Shown: in pieces, positions 54,783-64,000 of the stretch
How the letters are laid out: each line of letters begins with the position of its first letter
How positions within the stretch are numbered: position 1 is the first letter of the stretch
Source: G963678255 sp963678255
GTDB lineage: Bacteria; Cloacimonadota; Cloacimonadia; Cloacimonadales; WRIO01
DNA length: 64,000 nt
Reading direction: 5' to 3'
NCBI GenBank assembly: GCA_963678255.2
Contig: CAXXTW010000002.1
Span: 620,001 to 684,000 of the forward strand
The notes under the pieces: generated by a model
Seen by the model: only the letters and a program-made list of their open reading frames with translations
Database searches by the model: none
What the model was told of the DNA's origin: nothing
Made by a program: the position numbers and the translations under genes

Positions 54783-56002
54783 TATTCAATGAATAAAACA
54801 GCAATATCATTTAGGTTTGATTGACTTTTATATGAACCAATCGTAGCCTTAATAAAGGATAAGCCTGGAAAAGTATTATTTTCTTTTAGCATTTGTATAG
54901 GAGAAAAATTATAATGTAAAAGTTTTTCAATTGTATGACAATCAACAATCGCTCCAGCAGAAGGAGCTACCCCATCTACCCCATCGGTAGTCATAGATAA
55001 AAAGGAAATATCATGAAGAGAATTTAGTTCTATGGCAGTAGCCAAAGCCATTTCCAGGCAACGCCCACCCATACCTTTTCCAACAACATTAACAACAGTT
55101 TCTCCTCCATAGACGATTGCTAAAGGTTTTTGTTTATAATCTTTATAATGATAAGCCTGACATCCAATATTTAAACCGGCAATACTTGCTTGATCTTTAA
55201 GAATATAGGGACTTTTAATTACATTATATTTATTTTCTTGCAAAATACCAGCCATAAGATCTATGGCAGTCTGAAAATTAGCAATTTCGGTGAAAGGAAG
55301 AGATTTCGAAGTAAATTCGGGATAATCAAGAAAACATTGAAGATTTTGTTTTTCTTCAGGAATGAAATCATTAATAATAAGCTCAATTTGAAGTTTATTA
55401 GGATAGTTATTAAAGGTTAATCCTGAGGATACATTTTCAATATTACCACTGATGATATCATTTAAGATGTAGACATGAGATAGATCAGGATTTATAAGAG
55501 AAAGAAGCTTTCCTCCTTTAATCAGAGAAAGCGTTTTTCGAATAGAGTTTATCTGATCAATATCAGCACCTTTGTTCATTAATTTTTTGATAATATGATT
55601 GAGTTTATCAATAGACAAGTTTTTTACAGGTTTTTCGATTAATGAGCTTCCGCCACCAGAGATGAGAAAGAGAATATAATTTTGGTTATTATTGAGAAGT
55701 TCAATTAATTCATTTGCTGCGATAATAGATCTTTGATCAGGGAAAGGATGAGCACTTTCAATCCTTTTAAGTTTATTTAATTGATAATCCAAGCAATTAT
55801 CAGGGCAAACAATGATCCCATTTTTTATTTGGTCAGAAAATACATCCAAAGCAGTTTTAGCCATTTCATTAGAAGCTTTACCAATACTTACCACAGTTAT
55901 ATCAGAAAGAATCGATTCTTTTTTTAAAAAAGGATTTAGTAAACTATCAGCACGAATACTATGTTTAAAAGAATCAATAATCTTATAAATATATGAATTC
56001 AT
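54782..56002 (-). CDS. Glycerate 2-kinase (MOFRL family)
   Basis: 406 residues from ATG 56002 (AGAGGTG Shine-Dalgarno); the frame extends 15 codons upstream. GckA/MOFRL features: VVSIGKASNEMAKTAL at the N-terminus, the nucleotide-binding ISGGGSSLIEKP (about 112-123), NSIRKTLSLIKGGKL, and the MOFRL-domain YGGETVVNVVGKGMGGRCLEMAL and TDGVDGVAPSAGAIVD. It phosphorylates D-glycerate to 2-phosphoglycerate, feeding serine or glycerate carbon into glycolysis. Confidence 0.88.
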   Translation of the reverse strand: MNSYIYKIIDSFKHSIRADSLLNPFLKKESILSDITVVSIGKASNEMAKTALDVFSDQIKNGIIVCPDNCLDYQLNKLKRIESAHPFPDQRSIIAANELIELLNNNQNYILFLISGGGSSLIEKPVKNLSIDKLNHIIKKLMNKGADIDQINSIRKTLSLIKGGKLLSLINPDLSHVYILNDIISGNIENVSSGLTFNNYPNKLQIELIINDFIPEEKQNLQCFLDYPEFTSKSLPFTEIANFQTAIDLMAGILQENKYNVIKSPYILKDQASIAGLNIGCQAYHYKDYKQKPLAIVYGGETVVNVVGKGMGGRCLEMALATAIELNSLHDISFLSMTTDGVDGVAPSAGAIVDCHTIEKLLHYNFSPIQMLKENNTFPGLSFIKATIGSYKSQSNLNDIAVLFIE

Positions 56003-56128
56003 AATACACCTCTGTTGAAATATTGAATATGATAAATCAACCGTCAACTATTTTTTTCTTTTATAAGTTTTACTTGACTTTTATGGCACTTTATAAAACT
56101 ATTTAAAAAAATATAAAGGATATTGAAA

Positions 56129-59100
56129 ATGAAAAAGATTTATATACTTGTTCTTTCAATGATATTAACCTGTAGTTTGAATTCATATTACTATGGGAAA
56201 AATAAAATTCAAAGTGAAAAAACCGAATGGTCTGTAATTGAAACAAAACATTTTGATATTCATTATAAAGAAGGAAGCGATGAATTTGGAAAAACTTGTG
56301 CATTAATAGCTGAAGAAGGTTTTTATCATTTAAACAAAACATTTAAACAGCCTTTGAATACTCGGATCCCAATCATAATCTATGAGAATAAACAACAATT
56401 TCAAACAACTAATATCATCTATCCACTATTAAGTGAAGGAGTCGGCGGATTTACAGAGAATATGCGAAACAGAGTAGTTGTTCCATTTGATGGCAGTTAT
56501 AAGAAGTTTGAAGAGACATTAGTGCATGAATTAACCCATGCGTATATAAATGATATAAACGGGATGGCTTTTTTAAATCCATTTTTAAATTCAGGAGGGA
56601 GTAATCTACCATTCTGGTTATCAGAAGGATTACCTGAATATCTTTCAATTGGAGGAGTAGATAATTATAATAACTCCTTCATATTAGATATGGTTGTTAA
56701 TGATTATTTAAGACCAATGGACGAAATTTATGGATACTATGCATATCGATTAGGGGAGACATTCTTATCATGGCTTGATATAGAATATGGAAAAGAGAGT
56801 GTTGCCAAATACTTTTATCAAATCCGCTTTTCTCCTGATTTAGATATAGCTACAGAAAAAACATATGGTATGAAATTTGATGAATTACAAGAAAAGTTTA
56901 ATATATATTTAAAAAGAAAGTATTATCCAGTAATTAACACCCATCAGCTCCCTTATGAGAACTCTGAAAGAGTTACGAATAATAAAGAATTTAATGCTTA
57001 TATGAATTTTGCGCCAAGGTTTTCACCATTAGAAGATCAATTTGTTTTTTATTCCAATAAAGATTATCAAACATCGATTTGGCAAGGTTCAACCTTTAAA
57101 TTAAAAAAAAACAAGAAAATATTACAAGGTGAGAGTAGCTCAAAATTTGAAGAATTTCATTTTCAACGTTCAAATATAAGCTGGTTTCCAGATGGGCAGA
57201 GTTTTGCATTTGTGAGTAAAACGAGTTTTGGTGATCGTATTTATATATATAACAAGCAAAAGGGCAAACTCAAAAAAACAATCAAAATAGACGAGTTAGA
57301 TTCAATATATGAGATTGATGTTCATCCAAATGGAAAAGAAATTGTTTTATCAGGTCAGAAGAATCATCAAAACAATATATATGTTTATAGTTTGGAAAAA
57401 GGAAATTTAACACAAATCACATCAGACAGTTATATGGAGTCACAAGTCAGGTGGTCTCACAAAGGAGATAAAATTGCATTTACCTCAGAAAGAGATTTAG
57501 CGGACAGTACGAAGTATAATCATGTCTTCAATAAGTTAATCCAAAACATTTATTATTTTGATATAAGCAGTCAAACATTCCATCAGGTAACTTTTGACAA
57601 GTTTAATAATTATCATCCTATGTGGAGTACAAACGATTCAACAATAGTCTTTATATCTGAAAAAAGTACTATCTCAAATTGGGAATGTATAAATATATAT
57701 GAAGGAAAAAGAGGAGTAATAACTAAGAATTTTTCAGGAGTTCTAGATGGAGATCTTTCGAAAACAGACAGCTATCTAGTCTATTCTTGTTTTTTTAATG
57801 GAGCATGGGATATCTTTTTGTTACACAAGCCATTTATTAATTTGGTCTATGAAGACTATCAACCTGAGAAAGTAATAGAATTTGACGACAACTTTTCAAC
57901 AGTTTTCAAATTGGATAGATATCAATATTATGGGAAAGATGATACACTCATAAAAAAGAGTTTTAAAGAATTAATGAAAGAAAGTAATTATAAAGATATT
58001 CAGCAAAAGAACCGAATGGATTCACTCAGATATCGATATATAGATTTTTATACTACGAAAAGTAAAGAAGAAGAAAAGCCAGACTCGCTAAATTTTAAGA
58101 TACCAACAATCCGAGACTATAAGCCCAAATTTAAGGTAGATCAATTTTGGGGAGGTTTAGCATATTCATCAAGTGTAGGAACTATAGGTTATCTACAATT
58201 TGGTATTTCAGATTTAATGGGAAATCATGGATTTGGAATAAATGCACAATTCAATGGGAAACTTAAAGACTCAAATCTAATATTAAGTTATATGTATCTT
58301 CCTTATCGAACAGATTATGGTTTGTCTTTGTTTAATATCAATGATGAGACTATTTATTATGATGGGAATACAGATGATTATTATCAAGCATGGGAAAATG
58401 AAATAGGATCATACATCTTAGTAAGATACCCTTTAAGCAAATTTAATCGTTTTGATTTCGAAAATAGTCTATATCAATACTCCTATAAATGGTCAAAGTG
58501 GAATTATAATACTGGAGACTGGGATAAAGATCATGAAGATAAACAATTTGTGTATGCCCCAGCCATTTCATATGTCTATGATAATGCTTTATATGGTTCA
58601 ACTGGTCCGATACAGGGAATAAAAAGTTATCACACCCTAAAGAAAAGTTTCACCAAAAAAGAGTTTGAATATGCCACCTATTATACAGATACTAGAGCTT
58701 ATCAAATGATTTCAGAAAGATTTTCTGTAGCGAGTCGTTTTATTTTAGGCTTAAGTGATGGTAAAAACCCAGAATTATTTAATTTAGAGAGTTATAATGG
58801 TGTTCGTGGTTTTGAAGGAACAGATAGTAATAATGAACAAACTGCTGATTTGAAAGGACGAAAAAAAATATTAACAACATTAGAGTTAAGATATCCATTT
58901 ATTGACAATTTAAAGCTAGGTTTTCCAATCCCAATTCAATTATCTCAGATAAGAGGCAGTATATTTACAGACATTGGTACAGTTTGGAACAAAAATAAAG
59001 GTTTTAGAGGAATGAGTGATGGCAGACTTAGGGATGTAAAAATGGGATTTGGATTTGGTCCTCGATTTAATCTAGGTTTTGTGATATTAAAGTTTGATAT

Positions 59101-59170
59101 AGCCTGGGAAACAGATTTGGTAAATCATGGCAAACCAAAATACTTTTTCAGTTTAAATGAAGATTTTTAA
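56129..59170 (+). CDS. Secreted metalloprotease / beta-propeller / Omp85-like barrel fusion
   Basis: 1013 residues from ATG 56129 with AAGGA upstream; a TTG two codons earlier is the alternative. A signal peptide (about 1-22) precedes a peptidase-MA-type domain with the zincin motif HELTH (133-137) and a downstream Glu in SEGLPEY (about 166). Next come TolB/PD40-type propeller blades (about 290-560: WFPDGQSFAFVSK, WSHKGDKIAFTSE, WSTNDSTIVFISE). The C-terminal about 340 residues read as an outer-membrane barrel with YNGVRGFEGTD (the Omp85 L6 VRGF motif), LELRYPF, GSIFTDIGTVW and the end YFFSLNEDF. It is probably surface or outer-membrane localised, with the protease and propeller in the periplasm. 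It is first in an operon with the YbbR and tsaD genes. Confidence 0.75.
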   Translation: MKKIYILVLSMILTCSLNSYYYGKNKIQSEKTEWSVIETKHFDIHYKEGSDEFGKTCALIAEEGFYHLNKTFKQPLNTRIPIIIYENKQQFQTTNIIYPLLSEGVGGFTENMRNRVVVPFDGSYKKFEETLVHELTHAYINDINGMAFLNPFLNSGGSNLPFWLSEGLPEYLSIGGVDNYNNSFILDMVVNDYLRPMDEIYGYYAYRLGETFLSWLDIEYGKESVAKYFYQIRFSPDLDIATEKTYGMKFDELQEKFNIYLKRKYYPVINTHQLPYENSERVTNNKEFNAYMNFAPRFSPLEDQFVFYSNKDYQTSIWQGSTFKLKKNKKILQGESSSKFEEFHFQRSNISWFPDGQSFAFVSKTSFGDRIYIYNKQKGKLKKTIKIDELDSIYEIDVHPNGKEIVLSGQKNHQNNIYVYSLEKGNLTQITSDSYMESQVRWSHKGDKIAFTSERDLADSTKYNHVFNKLIQNIYYFDISSQTFHQVTFDKFNNYHPMWSTNDSTIVFISEKSTISNWECINIYEGKRGVITKNFSGVLDGDLSKTDSYLVYSCFFNGAWDIFLLHKPFINLVYEDYQPEKVIEFDDNFSTVFKLDRYQYYGKDDTLIKKSFKELMKESNYKDIQQKNRMDSLRYRYIDFYTTKSKEEEKPDSLNFKIPTIRDYKPKFKVDQFWGGLAYSSSVGTIGYLQFGISDLMGNHGFGINAQFNGKLKDSNLILSYMYLPYRTDYGLSLFNINDETIYYDGNTDDYYQAWENEIGSYILVRYPLSKFNRFDFENSLYQYSYKWSKWNYNTGDWDKDHEDKQFVYAPAISYVYDNALYGSTGPIQGIKSYHTLKKSFTKKEFEYATYYTDTRAYQMISERFSVASRFILGLSDGKNPELFNLESYNGVRGFEGTDSNNEQTADLKGRKKILTTLELRYPFIDNLKLGFPIPIQLSQIRGSIFTDIGTVWNKNKGFRGMSDGRLRDVKMGFGFGPRFNLGFVILKFDIAWETDLVNHGKPKYFFSLNEDF

Positions 59171-59178
59171 GGACCGTC

Positions 59179-60072
59179 ATGCGTTCAAATAAATGGCTTC
59201 AATTAATTGCACTTTTGATAGCGATGCTTTTATGGGTACAACAGACCTTGTTAAAAGAACAAACAGCAAAAGTAAAAATTCCAATAAGGATAGTAAATAT
59301 ACCTGAGAATTTGTTTTTATTCAAATCAGACAATATGAAAGTTAGTTTAAAGGTTAAAGGACTTGGAATTCATATATTAAATTTCTGGATAACTAATCCA
59401 ATACTGGATTATAATGGGAATAATTTAAAATTAGGAAAGAATACATTACACTCAGATAGTCTAATAGTATTTTTAGAGAAGTATGAAAATTTGGTATTTT
59501 CTACGACAAAAGAAACAAAAAATGTAATCGTTTCGACCGATTTAATAGTACAAAAAAAGGTACCAATAGAGATTGTATATGAAACTCCAGAAGTAGAAAG
59601 CTATGCTATCAATGAAAAGATTGAGTATGATGACAAAATAGTATTAATTTCTGGTCCTGTTCAGGATATCAACAATATAAACAGAATAAAAACAATGCCT
59701 ATCACACAGAAAATGCTTGAGAATAGAAATAATAAGATTAAATTTGAGATTAAGAATGATTATATAATATCAATTCCTGCACAACTATCCATATCAAATG
59801 ATAAAATTAAAATGATCACAAAAACTTTCACCTATATTCCTATAGAATATGATCACTCAAGGGTTACGATATTTCCTAACAGAGTATCTCTGATAATTGA
59901 AGGGAAGAAGGACAGTGTTGAAGCTTTAAAGCAAACAGATATAAAAGCCTTTATTGAATTGAAAGAGAATTCTTCATCATCACCGATTAAATTTAACTTG
60001 AGTAAAAATTATAAAATAATAGATTATACTCCTCAAAAAGTAACAATAAAGAAAAAAGAGGATATCTTATAA
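59179..60072 (+). CDS. YbbR/CdaR-like domain protein
   Basis: A 297-residue protein anchored by one N-terminal hydrophobic helix (LQLIALLIAMLLWVQQTL, about 7-24) with extracytoplasmic YbbR-like repeats (for example VPIEIVYETP, ISGPVQDINNINRIKTMPI, FPNRVSLIIEGKKDSVEALKQTDIKAFIEL). In Firmicutes CdaR regulates the c-di-AMP cyclase CdaA; no cdaA is visible here. It begins 8 bp after the protease-barrel gene and ends immediately before tsaD. Confidence 0.75.
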   Translation: MRSNKWLQLIALLIAMLLWVQQTLLKEQTAKVKIPIRIVNIPENLFLFKSDNMKVSLKVKGLGIHILNFWITNPILDYNGNNLKLGKNTLHSDSLIVFLEKYENLVFSTTKETKNVIVSTDLIVQKKVPIEIVYETPEVESYAINEKIEYDDKIVLISGPVQDINNINRIKTMPITQKMLENRNNKIKFEIKNDYIISIPAQLSISNDKIKMITKTFTYIPIEYDHSRVTIFPNRVSLIIEGKKDSVEALKQTDIKAFIELKENSSSSPIKFNLSKNYKIIDYTPQKVTIKKKEDIL

Positions 60073-61086
60073 ATGTCAGAATATATATTAGCAATAGAAA
60101 CTTCCTGTGATGACACATCAGTAGCAATTATCGATACAGAATATAAAGTCTATTCCAATGTAATTTCGTCTCAACCAGATCATAATGCTTTTGGAGGTGT
60201 GGTTCCAGAATTAGCCTCAAGATTACATATGAAGAACTTAACTCATTGCACTCATGCTGCTTTAAAAGAATCGGGATTGCATTTGAAAGATATTTCAGCG
60301 ATTGCAGTTTCCATAAATCCAGGATTAATAGGATCTTTATTAGTGGGGGTATCATTTGCAAAAGGGATGTCATGGGCATTAGGAATACCAATCATTGCTG
60401 TGAATCATATGTTGGGTCATGTCTTTGCTAATAAAATAGAGAATCAGAATCTTCAAGCTCCTTGGTTATCATTAATTGTATCAGGTGGTCATACAGAACT
60501 GGTCTATTTTTCAACGGAATATGATTTTAATATTGTAGGTCATACATTAGATGATGCAGCAGGAGAGGCATTTGATAAGACAGCAAAATTGTTAGGTTTA
60601 GGTTACCCAGGAGGACCAATTATTGACAAAATGGCTAAAACAGGGAATCCGAATTTTGTTAAATTTCCAAGAGCTTTAAATATAAAGGATAATTTCAATT
60701 TTAGTTTTAGTGGATTAAAAACTTCAATTCTTCAATATATCACAAATAGTTCAGAAGATTTTATTACGGAACACATCAATGACATTATTGCTTCTGTTCA
60801 AAATGCCATTGTTGAGATATTGGTAAAAAAAACAATTAATTACGCCAAAAAGAACAATATCAATAAGATAATAATAGCAGGAGGCGTTTCAGCTAACAGT
60901 TTTTTAAGAGAACAAATGACTTATCATGCCAAAAAAATACAAGCAGAGGTTTATTTTCCCAAAATCAAATTATGTATGGATAATGGAGCTATGATAGGTG
61001 CAGCTGCTGTAAACAAGTACATAAACAAAGAATTTAATAATTTATCACTCAATGCATTCTCTACTAAAGGAATAAAAAAAATATAA
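60073..61086 (+). CDS. tsaD: tRNA N6-adenosine threonylcarbamoyltransferase
   Basis: 337 residues. TsaD motifs: AIETSCDDTSVAI, FGGVVPELASRLH, the iron-binding HMLGH (about 112-116), VSGGHTELVYF, DDAAGEAFDK, GYPGGP and AGGVSAN. It transfers the threonylcarbamoyl group to A37 of ANN-decoding tRNAs together with TsaB and TsaE. The start codon follows the YbbR stop with no gap, so translation is coupled. Confidence 0.95.
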   Translation: MSEYILAIETSCDDTSVAIIDTEYKVYSNVISSQPDHNAFGGVVPELASRLHMKNLTHCTHAALKESGLHLKDISAIAVSINPGLIGSLLVGVSFAKGMSWALGIPIIAVNHMLGHVFANKIENQNLQAPWLSLIVSGGHTELVYFSTEYDFNIVGHTLDDAAGEAFDKTAKLLGLGYPGGPIIDKMAKTGNPNFVKFPRALNIKDNFNFSFSGLKTSILQYITNSSEDFITEHINDIIASVQNAIVEILVKKTINYAKKNNINKIIIAGGVSANSFLREQMTYHAKKIQAEVYFPKIKLCMDNGAMIGAAAVNKYINKEFNNLSLNAFSTKGIKKI

Positions 61087-61144
61087 TAAAAATCAAGCTA
61101 GAGATAAGAATAATCATTAAATAAATATAATTCGGGAGGAAATC

Positions 61145-62365
61145 ATGAAATTAGAGGGGAAAGTAGTTGTTGCACAAGGTGGAGGACCAACCGCTGTCAT
61201 CAACCAATCTTTAGCAGGTTGTGTATTAGAATCCAGAAAGTTTTCTCAAGTTACAAAGGTTTATGGTGCTTTAAACGGAGTCCGAGGCATAGTAAATGAA
61301 GATTTTTTAGATTTAACTCAGGAAACAACACACAATCTCGAACAGGTTGCAGAAACACCTTCTTCAGCTTTAATGTCCACCAGAGATAAACCAGATGAAA
61401 AGTATTGTAGAGAGGTTTTTAATGTATTAAAAGCACATGATGTAAGATATTTTTTTTACATAGGTGGCAATGATTCTTCAGACACAGTAAGAATAGTCAA
61501 TGATTTTGCAAAAGAAGCAAGTTACGAATTTCGTGCAGTACATATCCCAAAAACAGTAGATAATGATCTTGTTCTAAATGATCACACTCCAGGTTTTGGT
61601 TCAGCAGCCCGTTTTGTAGCAGAAGCTTTTATTGGTGCAAATTTAGATAATAGAGCTTTACCGGGAGTTTATATAGGAGTAATAATGGGCAGACATGCAG
61701 GCTTTTTAACAGCAGCAGCTTCTTTGGCAAAGAAGTATCCTGATGATGGTCCTCACTTAATTTACTTACCAGAAAGACCATTTCACAGAGATCAATTCCT
61801 AAGAGATGTTAAAAATGTTTATGATCGTTATGGACGTTGTGTCATAGCAGTTTCAGAAGGTATTTGTGATGCTCAGGGCGTTCCGATCATTACAAAATTA
61901 ACTGATCATGTAGAACGTGATGCCCATGGAAATATTCAATTATCAGGAACAGGAGCTCTTGGAGATTTATTAAGCGATTATATCAGAAAGAATCTTAACA
62001 TCAGTCGTGTTAGATCAGATACTTTTGGATATTTACAAAGATCATTTCCTGCCTGCGTATCAGATGTAGATCAACATGAAGCCCGTGAAGTTGGAGAAAA
62101 AGCAGCTCATTATGCAATATGGCATAATCTGGATTGTTCAATTACCATTCAAAGAACTGGTTATTATTCTGTTGATTATAAACCAGTCCCCTTAATTGAA
62201 GTAGCAGGAAAGACACGTCATATGCCAGATAACTTTATAAATGAAGAGAATAATAATATAACAGATCAATTTATTTTTTATTGCAGACCTCTAATTGGAT
62301 CAGGGTTTAAACAGGCACACCGTATTCGTGCACCCAGGATTCAAAAAATACTGACAAGAAGTTAA
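61145..62365 (+). CDS. 6-phosphofructokinase, PPi-dependent type
   Basis: 406 residues, Shine-Dalgarno GGGAGGA. PFK-fold motifs: VVAQGGGPTAVINQSLAG, the phosphate-donor loop GGNDSSDT (about 105-112) and the catalytic PKTVDNDL (about 135-142), then IMGRHAGFLTAA. Asp in the GGND motif and the PKTVDND sequence are characteristic of pyrophosphate-using enzymes (ATP-dependent PFKs have GGDGS), so this is predicted to be a reversible PPi-fructose-6-phosphate 1-phosphotransferase, saving ATP in glycolysis. A strong terminator follows. Confidence 0.88.
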   Translation: MKLEGKVVVAQGGGPTAVINQSLAGCVLESRKFSQVTKVYGALNGVRGIVNEDFLDLTQETTHNLEQVAETPSSALMSTRDKPDEKYCREVFNVLKAHDVRYFFYIGGNDSSDTVRIVNDFAKEASYEFRAVHIPKTVDNDLVLNDHTPGFGSAARFVAEAFIGANLDNRALPGVYIGVIMGRHAGFLTAAASLAKKYPDDGPHLIYLPERPFHRDQFLRDVKNVYDRYGRCVIAVSEGICDAQGVPIITKLTDHVERDAHGNIQLSGTGALGDLLSDYIRKNLNISRVRSDTFGYLQRSFPACVSDVDQHEAREVGEKAAHYAIWHNLDCSITIQRTGYYSVDYKPVPLIEVAGKTRHMPDNFINEENNNITDQFIFYCRPLIGSGFKQAHRIRAPRIQKILTRS

Positions 62366-62377
62366 CCTTAAAATTGA

Positions 62378-62407
62378 GAAAGTAGAGGTTATCTCTACTT
62401 TCTTTTT
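62378..62407 (+). terminator. Rho-independent terminator after PFK gene
   Basis: Ten-bp perfect stem GAAAGTAGAG / CTCTACTTTC with a 5-nt loop and a T5 tail. Confidence 0.93.
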
Positions 62408-62449
62408 AAAAAGCGAAAAATAGGTATTATGAGATATATTCCTTTTTTA

Positions 62450-62478
62450 TTGACAATAAATTGTTAAAGAGTTATTCT
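62450..62478 (+). promoter_or_regulatory. Sigma70-type promoter of the terminal TPR gene
   Basis: TTGACA (62450-62455), 17-nt spacer, TATTCT (62473-62478), then GGAGG and ATG 62499. Confidence 0.7.
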
Positions 62479-62498
62479 TATTCAAAAGAAAGGAGGTT

Positions 62499-64000
62499 AT
62501 GATTAACAAAAAGATATTTCTATCGGTAATAATAATTTGCTTTTTATCGAATTTGCTTTTTGGGCAATATGATGAAAAGAGAATCATGCTCAATCAGGCA
62601 CAGTCTTTTGAAAGTTTTAATCAATTTACAAAAGCACAATCAGTTTATAAGGATTTATTAGTTAAATTTCCACAAGATCAGGATATTATTAGTGCTTATT
62701 TTAACAGTTTAATAAAAACCTCTTCGCTTGATGATGCAAAAAAACTGGTAGAACAATCAAAACCAGTCATCAGTGATCTATTATTTACACAATTTTGTAT
62801 CATTTTAGATTTGAAAGACAATAAATTAAACGAAGCTAAACGATTGAAAAATGATTATTTTAAGAAGAATCCTGGTCGAATAAATGATTATCAGATACTA
62901 GCTCAAACATTTGAAAGCAATCATCTAAATGATATTGCTGTTGAGATTTATCTTCAATCCAGAGAAGTATCTGGAGATCAGAATTTATACAGTTTAGAGC
63001 TTTCAAATAATTATTTTTTCTCTCAGGAATTTCCGAAATCAATCAATGAATCGCTAAAATATCTTGATAAGAACAGGAATTATTTCTTTTTTATATCCTC
63101 TCGATTTAAAGAAATTCTTACAATCAATCCACAAATGATTATTAACATAAAAAATACATGTGAGAACTCAGAAATACCAGAATTTATAGAATTATATGCT
63201 TTGGGGCTTGTCCAAACAAAAGATTATCAAAATGCTTTACTTATGTATCAAAAATTACCAGTTGATCGTATTATAAGATTTGCCGATGAACAATTTGGAA
63301 TAGGAAATTTTGAATTATCATTGAATGCTTATCAAGTAGGTGTTCAAAAATCAGAAGATAATTTACAAAAAGCAGAAATTAATTTCAAAATTTCAAATAT
63401 TTACCTAAATACTGGAAGAATTTCAGAAAGTAAAACTATTCTAAATCAGATCATTGCTGACCCAATATTGAAAGATAAAAGAAACTATTATAAAACATCA
63501 TTAAATAAAACAACTAGAGAAATACTAGCTAACATCGCTATCATGCAAAATGAAAATGAAAAAACAATAATATCACTTTTTGATGATGCACAAACATACA
63601 CATGGAATAATCTGGAAAAGAAAAATATTGATTACAAAAAATCATTTTATTATATTATGACAGAACAATATGATAAAGCTTTTAGTTTAATAAAGAATAT
63701 TACAATGAATGAAGATCCAGGATCTCAAATTCTCTCTCAATCATACTACTACCAATACTTAATTTTTTTGATGAAAGAAGATAATCGAGCAGACTCGATG
63801 ATGACAGAATATATCATTAATTTTCCAGAAAACAGTGAGATCAATGATATGATGTTTTTATCTTTATTTTTATCAAATATACCCAAAGAAGGCAAACAAG
63901 AATTCTTCAAAGCTTATCGTTTAAAAAATTTATATCAAAGAGCAGAAGCAATCAGTCAATTAGACTCACTGATCACAAAAACAAAAGATGATGAGCTTAT
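62499..64000 (+). CDS. Secreted TPR-rich protein, 3'-truncated by window edge
   Basis: The frame from ATG 62499 (AGGAGG Shine-Dalgarno, 5-nt spacing) stays open for 500 codons to the window end; I translated it through the last 1,060 bases without a stop. A signal peptide (KIFLSVIIICFLSNLLFG, cleavage near residue 22) is followed by helical TPR-like repeats, for example MLNQAQSFESFNQFTKAQSVYKDLLVKFP and YALGLVQTKDYQNALLMYQKLP. This resembles large periplasmic TPR proteins of anaerobic Gram-negatives; no specific partner is identifiable. Confidence 0.75.
   Translation, partial: MINKKIFLSVIIICFLSNLLFGQYDEKRIMLNQAQSFESFNQFTKAQSVYKDLLVKFPQDQDIISAYFNSLIKTSSLDDAKKLVEQSKPVISDLLFTQFCIILDLKDNKLNEAKRLKNDYFKKNPGRINDYQILAQTFESNHLNDIAVEIYLQSREVSGDQNLYSLELSNNYFFSQEFPKSINESLKYLDKNRNYFFFISSRFKEILTINPQMIINIKNTCENSEIPEFIELYALGLVQTKDYQNALLMYQKLPVDRIIRFADEQFGIGNFELSLNAYQVGVQKSEDNLQKAEINFKISNIYLNTGRISESKTILNQIIADPILKDKRNYYKTSLNKTTREILANIAIMQNENEKTIISLFDDAQTYTWNNLEKKNIDYKKSFYYIMTEQYDKAFSLIKNITMNEDPGSQILSQSYYYQYLIFLMKEDNRADSMMTEYIINFPENSEINDMMFLSLFLSNIPKEGKQEFFKAYRLKNLYQRAEAISQLDSLITKTKDDEL

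Noticed and set aside
1..64000. tRNA or rRNA genes
   Set aside because: I looked in the intergenic stretches for T-loop and acceptor signatures or rRNA cores and recognised none; a tRNAscan-SE run would settle it.

Overview
This AT-rich 64 kb window looks like chromosome from an anaerobic, amino-acid-fermenting bacterium of the Candidatus Cloacimonadota type. That is an inference. It rests on a lysine-fermentation gene (kce, cut by the left edge), a monomeric-type [FeFe] hydrogenase with a TM1266-type hydrogenase regulator 18 kb away, a PPi-type phosphofructokinase, Gram-negative outer-membrane genes (PorV-like, Omp85-like barrel, RlpA, heptosyltransferase-like GT9), and several large secreted proteins ending in the YPNPFNP / FlgD-like C-terminal domain typical of Cloacimonadota, Fibrobacterota and relatives. 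Clear promoters are sigma70-like (TTGACA-17-TATACT).

Layout. 1-5.5 kb: kce, dCMP deaminase, metallophosphoesterase, MFS exporter, then minus-strand TPR protein, NifU-like protein and BtpA/SgcQ-family protein. 5.6-14.6 kb: two intergenic clusters of short covarying hairpins flank a minus-strand block of secreted giants: a beta-helix protein, a lipase/beta-helix/FlgD-like protein broken by three single-base frame shifts, and a small outer-membrane barrel. 14.7-22.2 kb: rlmG, GNAT, a 622-bp non-autonomous mobile element, then a surface-glycan operon (DUF6165, GT2, GT9, CDP-glycerol transferase-like, TatD), with two more homopolymer frame shifts, the TM1266-like regulator and a small lipoprotein. 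22.4-26.8 kb: two sensor histidine kinases, one with three almost identical tandem PAS units. 27-31 kb: an IS630-like and an IS21-like element back to back. 31.3-38.8 kb: OpuAC-like lipoprotein, then a minus-strand mtaD / EIIA / PorV / RlpA cluster and a SNF2 helicase. 39-48.4 kb: hydA followed by a mobile-element pile-up: a composite repeat element containing hairpins, a six-unit 206-bp tandem array and a group II intron, abutting a mutator-like IS that is itself interrupted by an IS66-type IS; exact 8-bp target duplications are visible for both ISs. 48.4-64 kb: secreted FlgD-domain protein, DUF3147 protein, htpG behind a CIRCE operator, a PDZ/barrel protein, glycerate kinase, a metalloprotease/beta-propeller/Omp85 fusion, YbbR protein, tsaD, PPi-PFK and a TPR protein running off the right edge.

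The most unusual content is the repeat biology. A family of mosaic elements ends in GAGACTGT / ACAGTCTC, the same termini as the nearby mutator-like IS. Its modules (subterminal hairpin, hairpin cassettes with AGATAA tails, 170-bp inverted-ended unit, a conserved segment of about 150 bp) recur at 5.6, 14.2, 16.7 and 41-45 kb. The htpG CIRCE site, the fused protease-Omp85 protein and the clustered homopolymer frame shifts are also worth checking. No tRNA, rRNA or CRISPR array was recognised.
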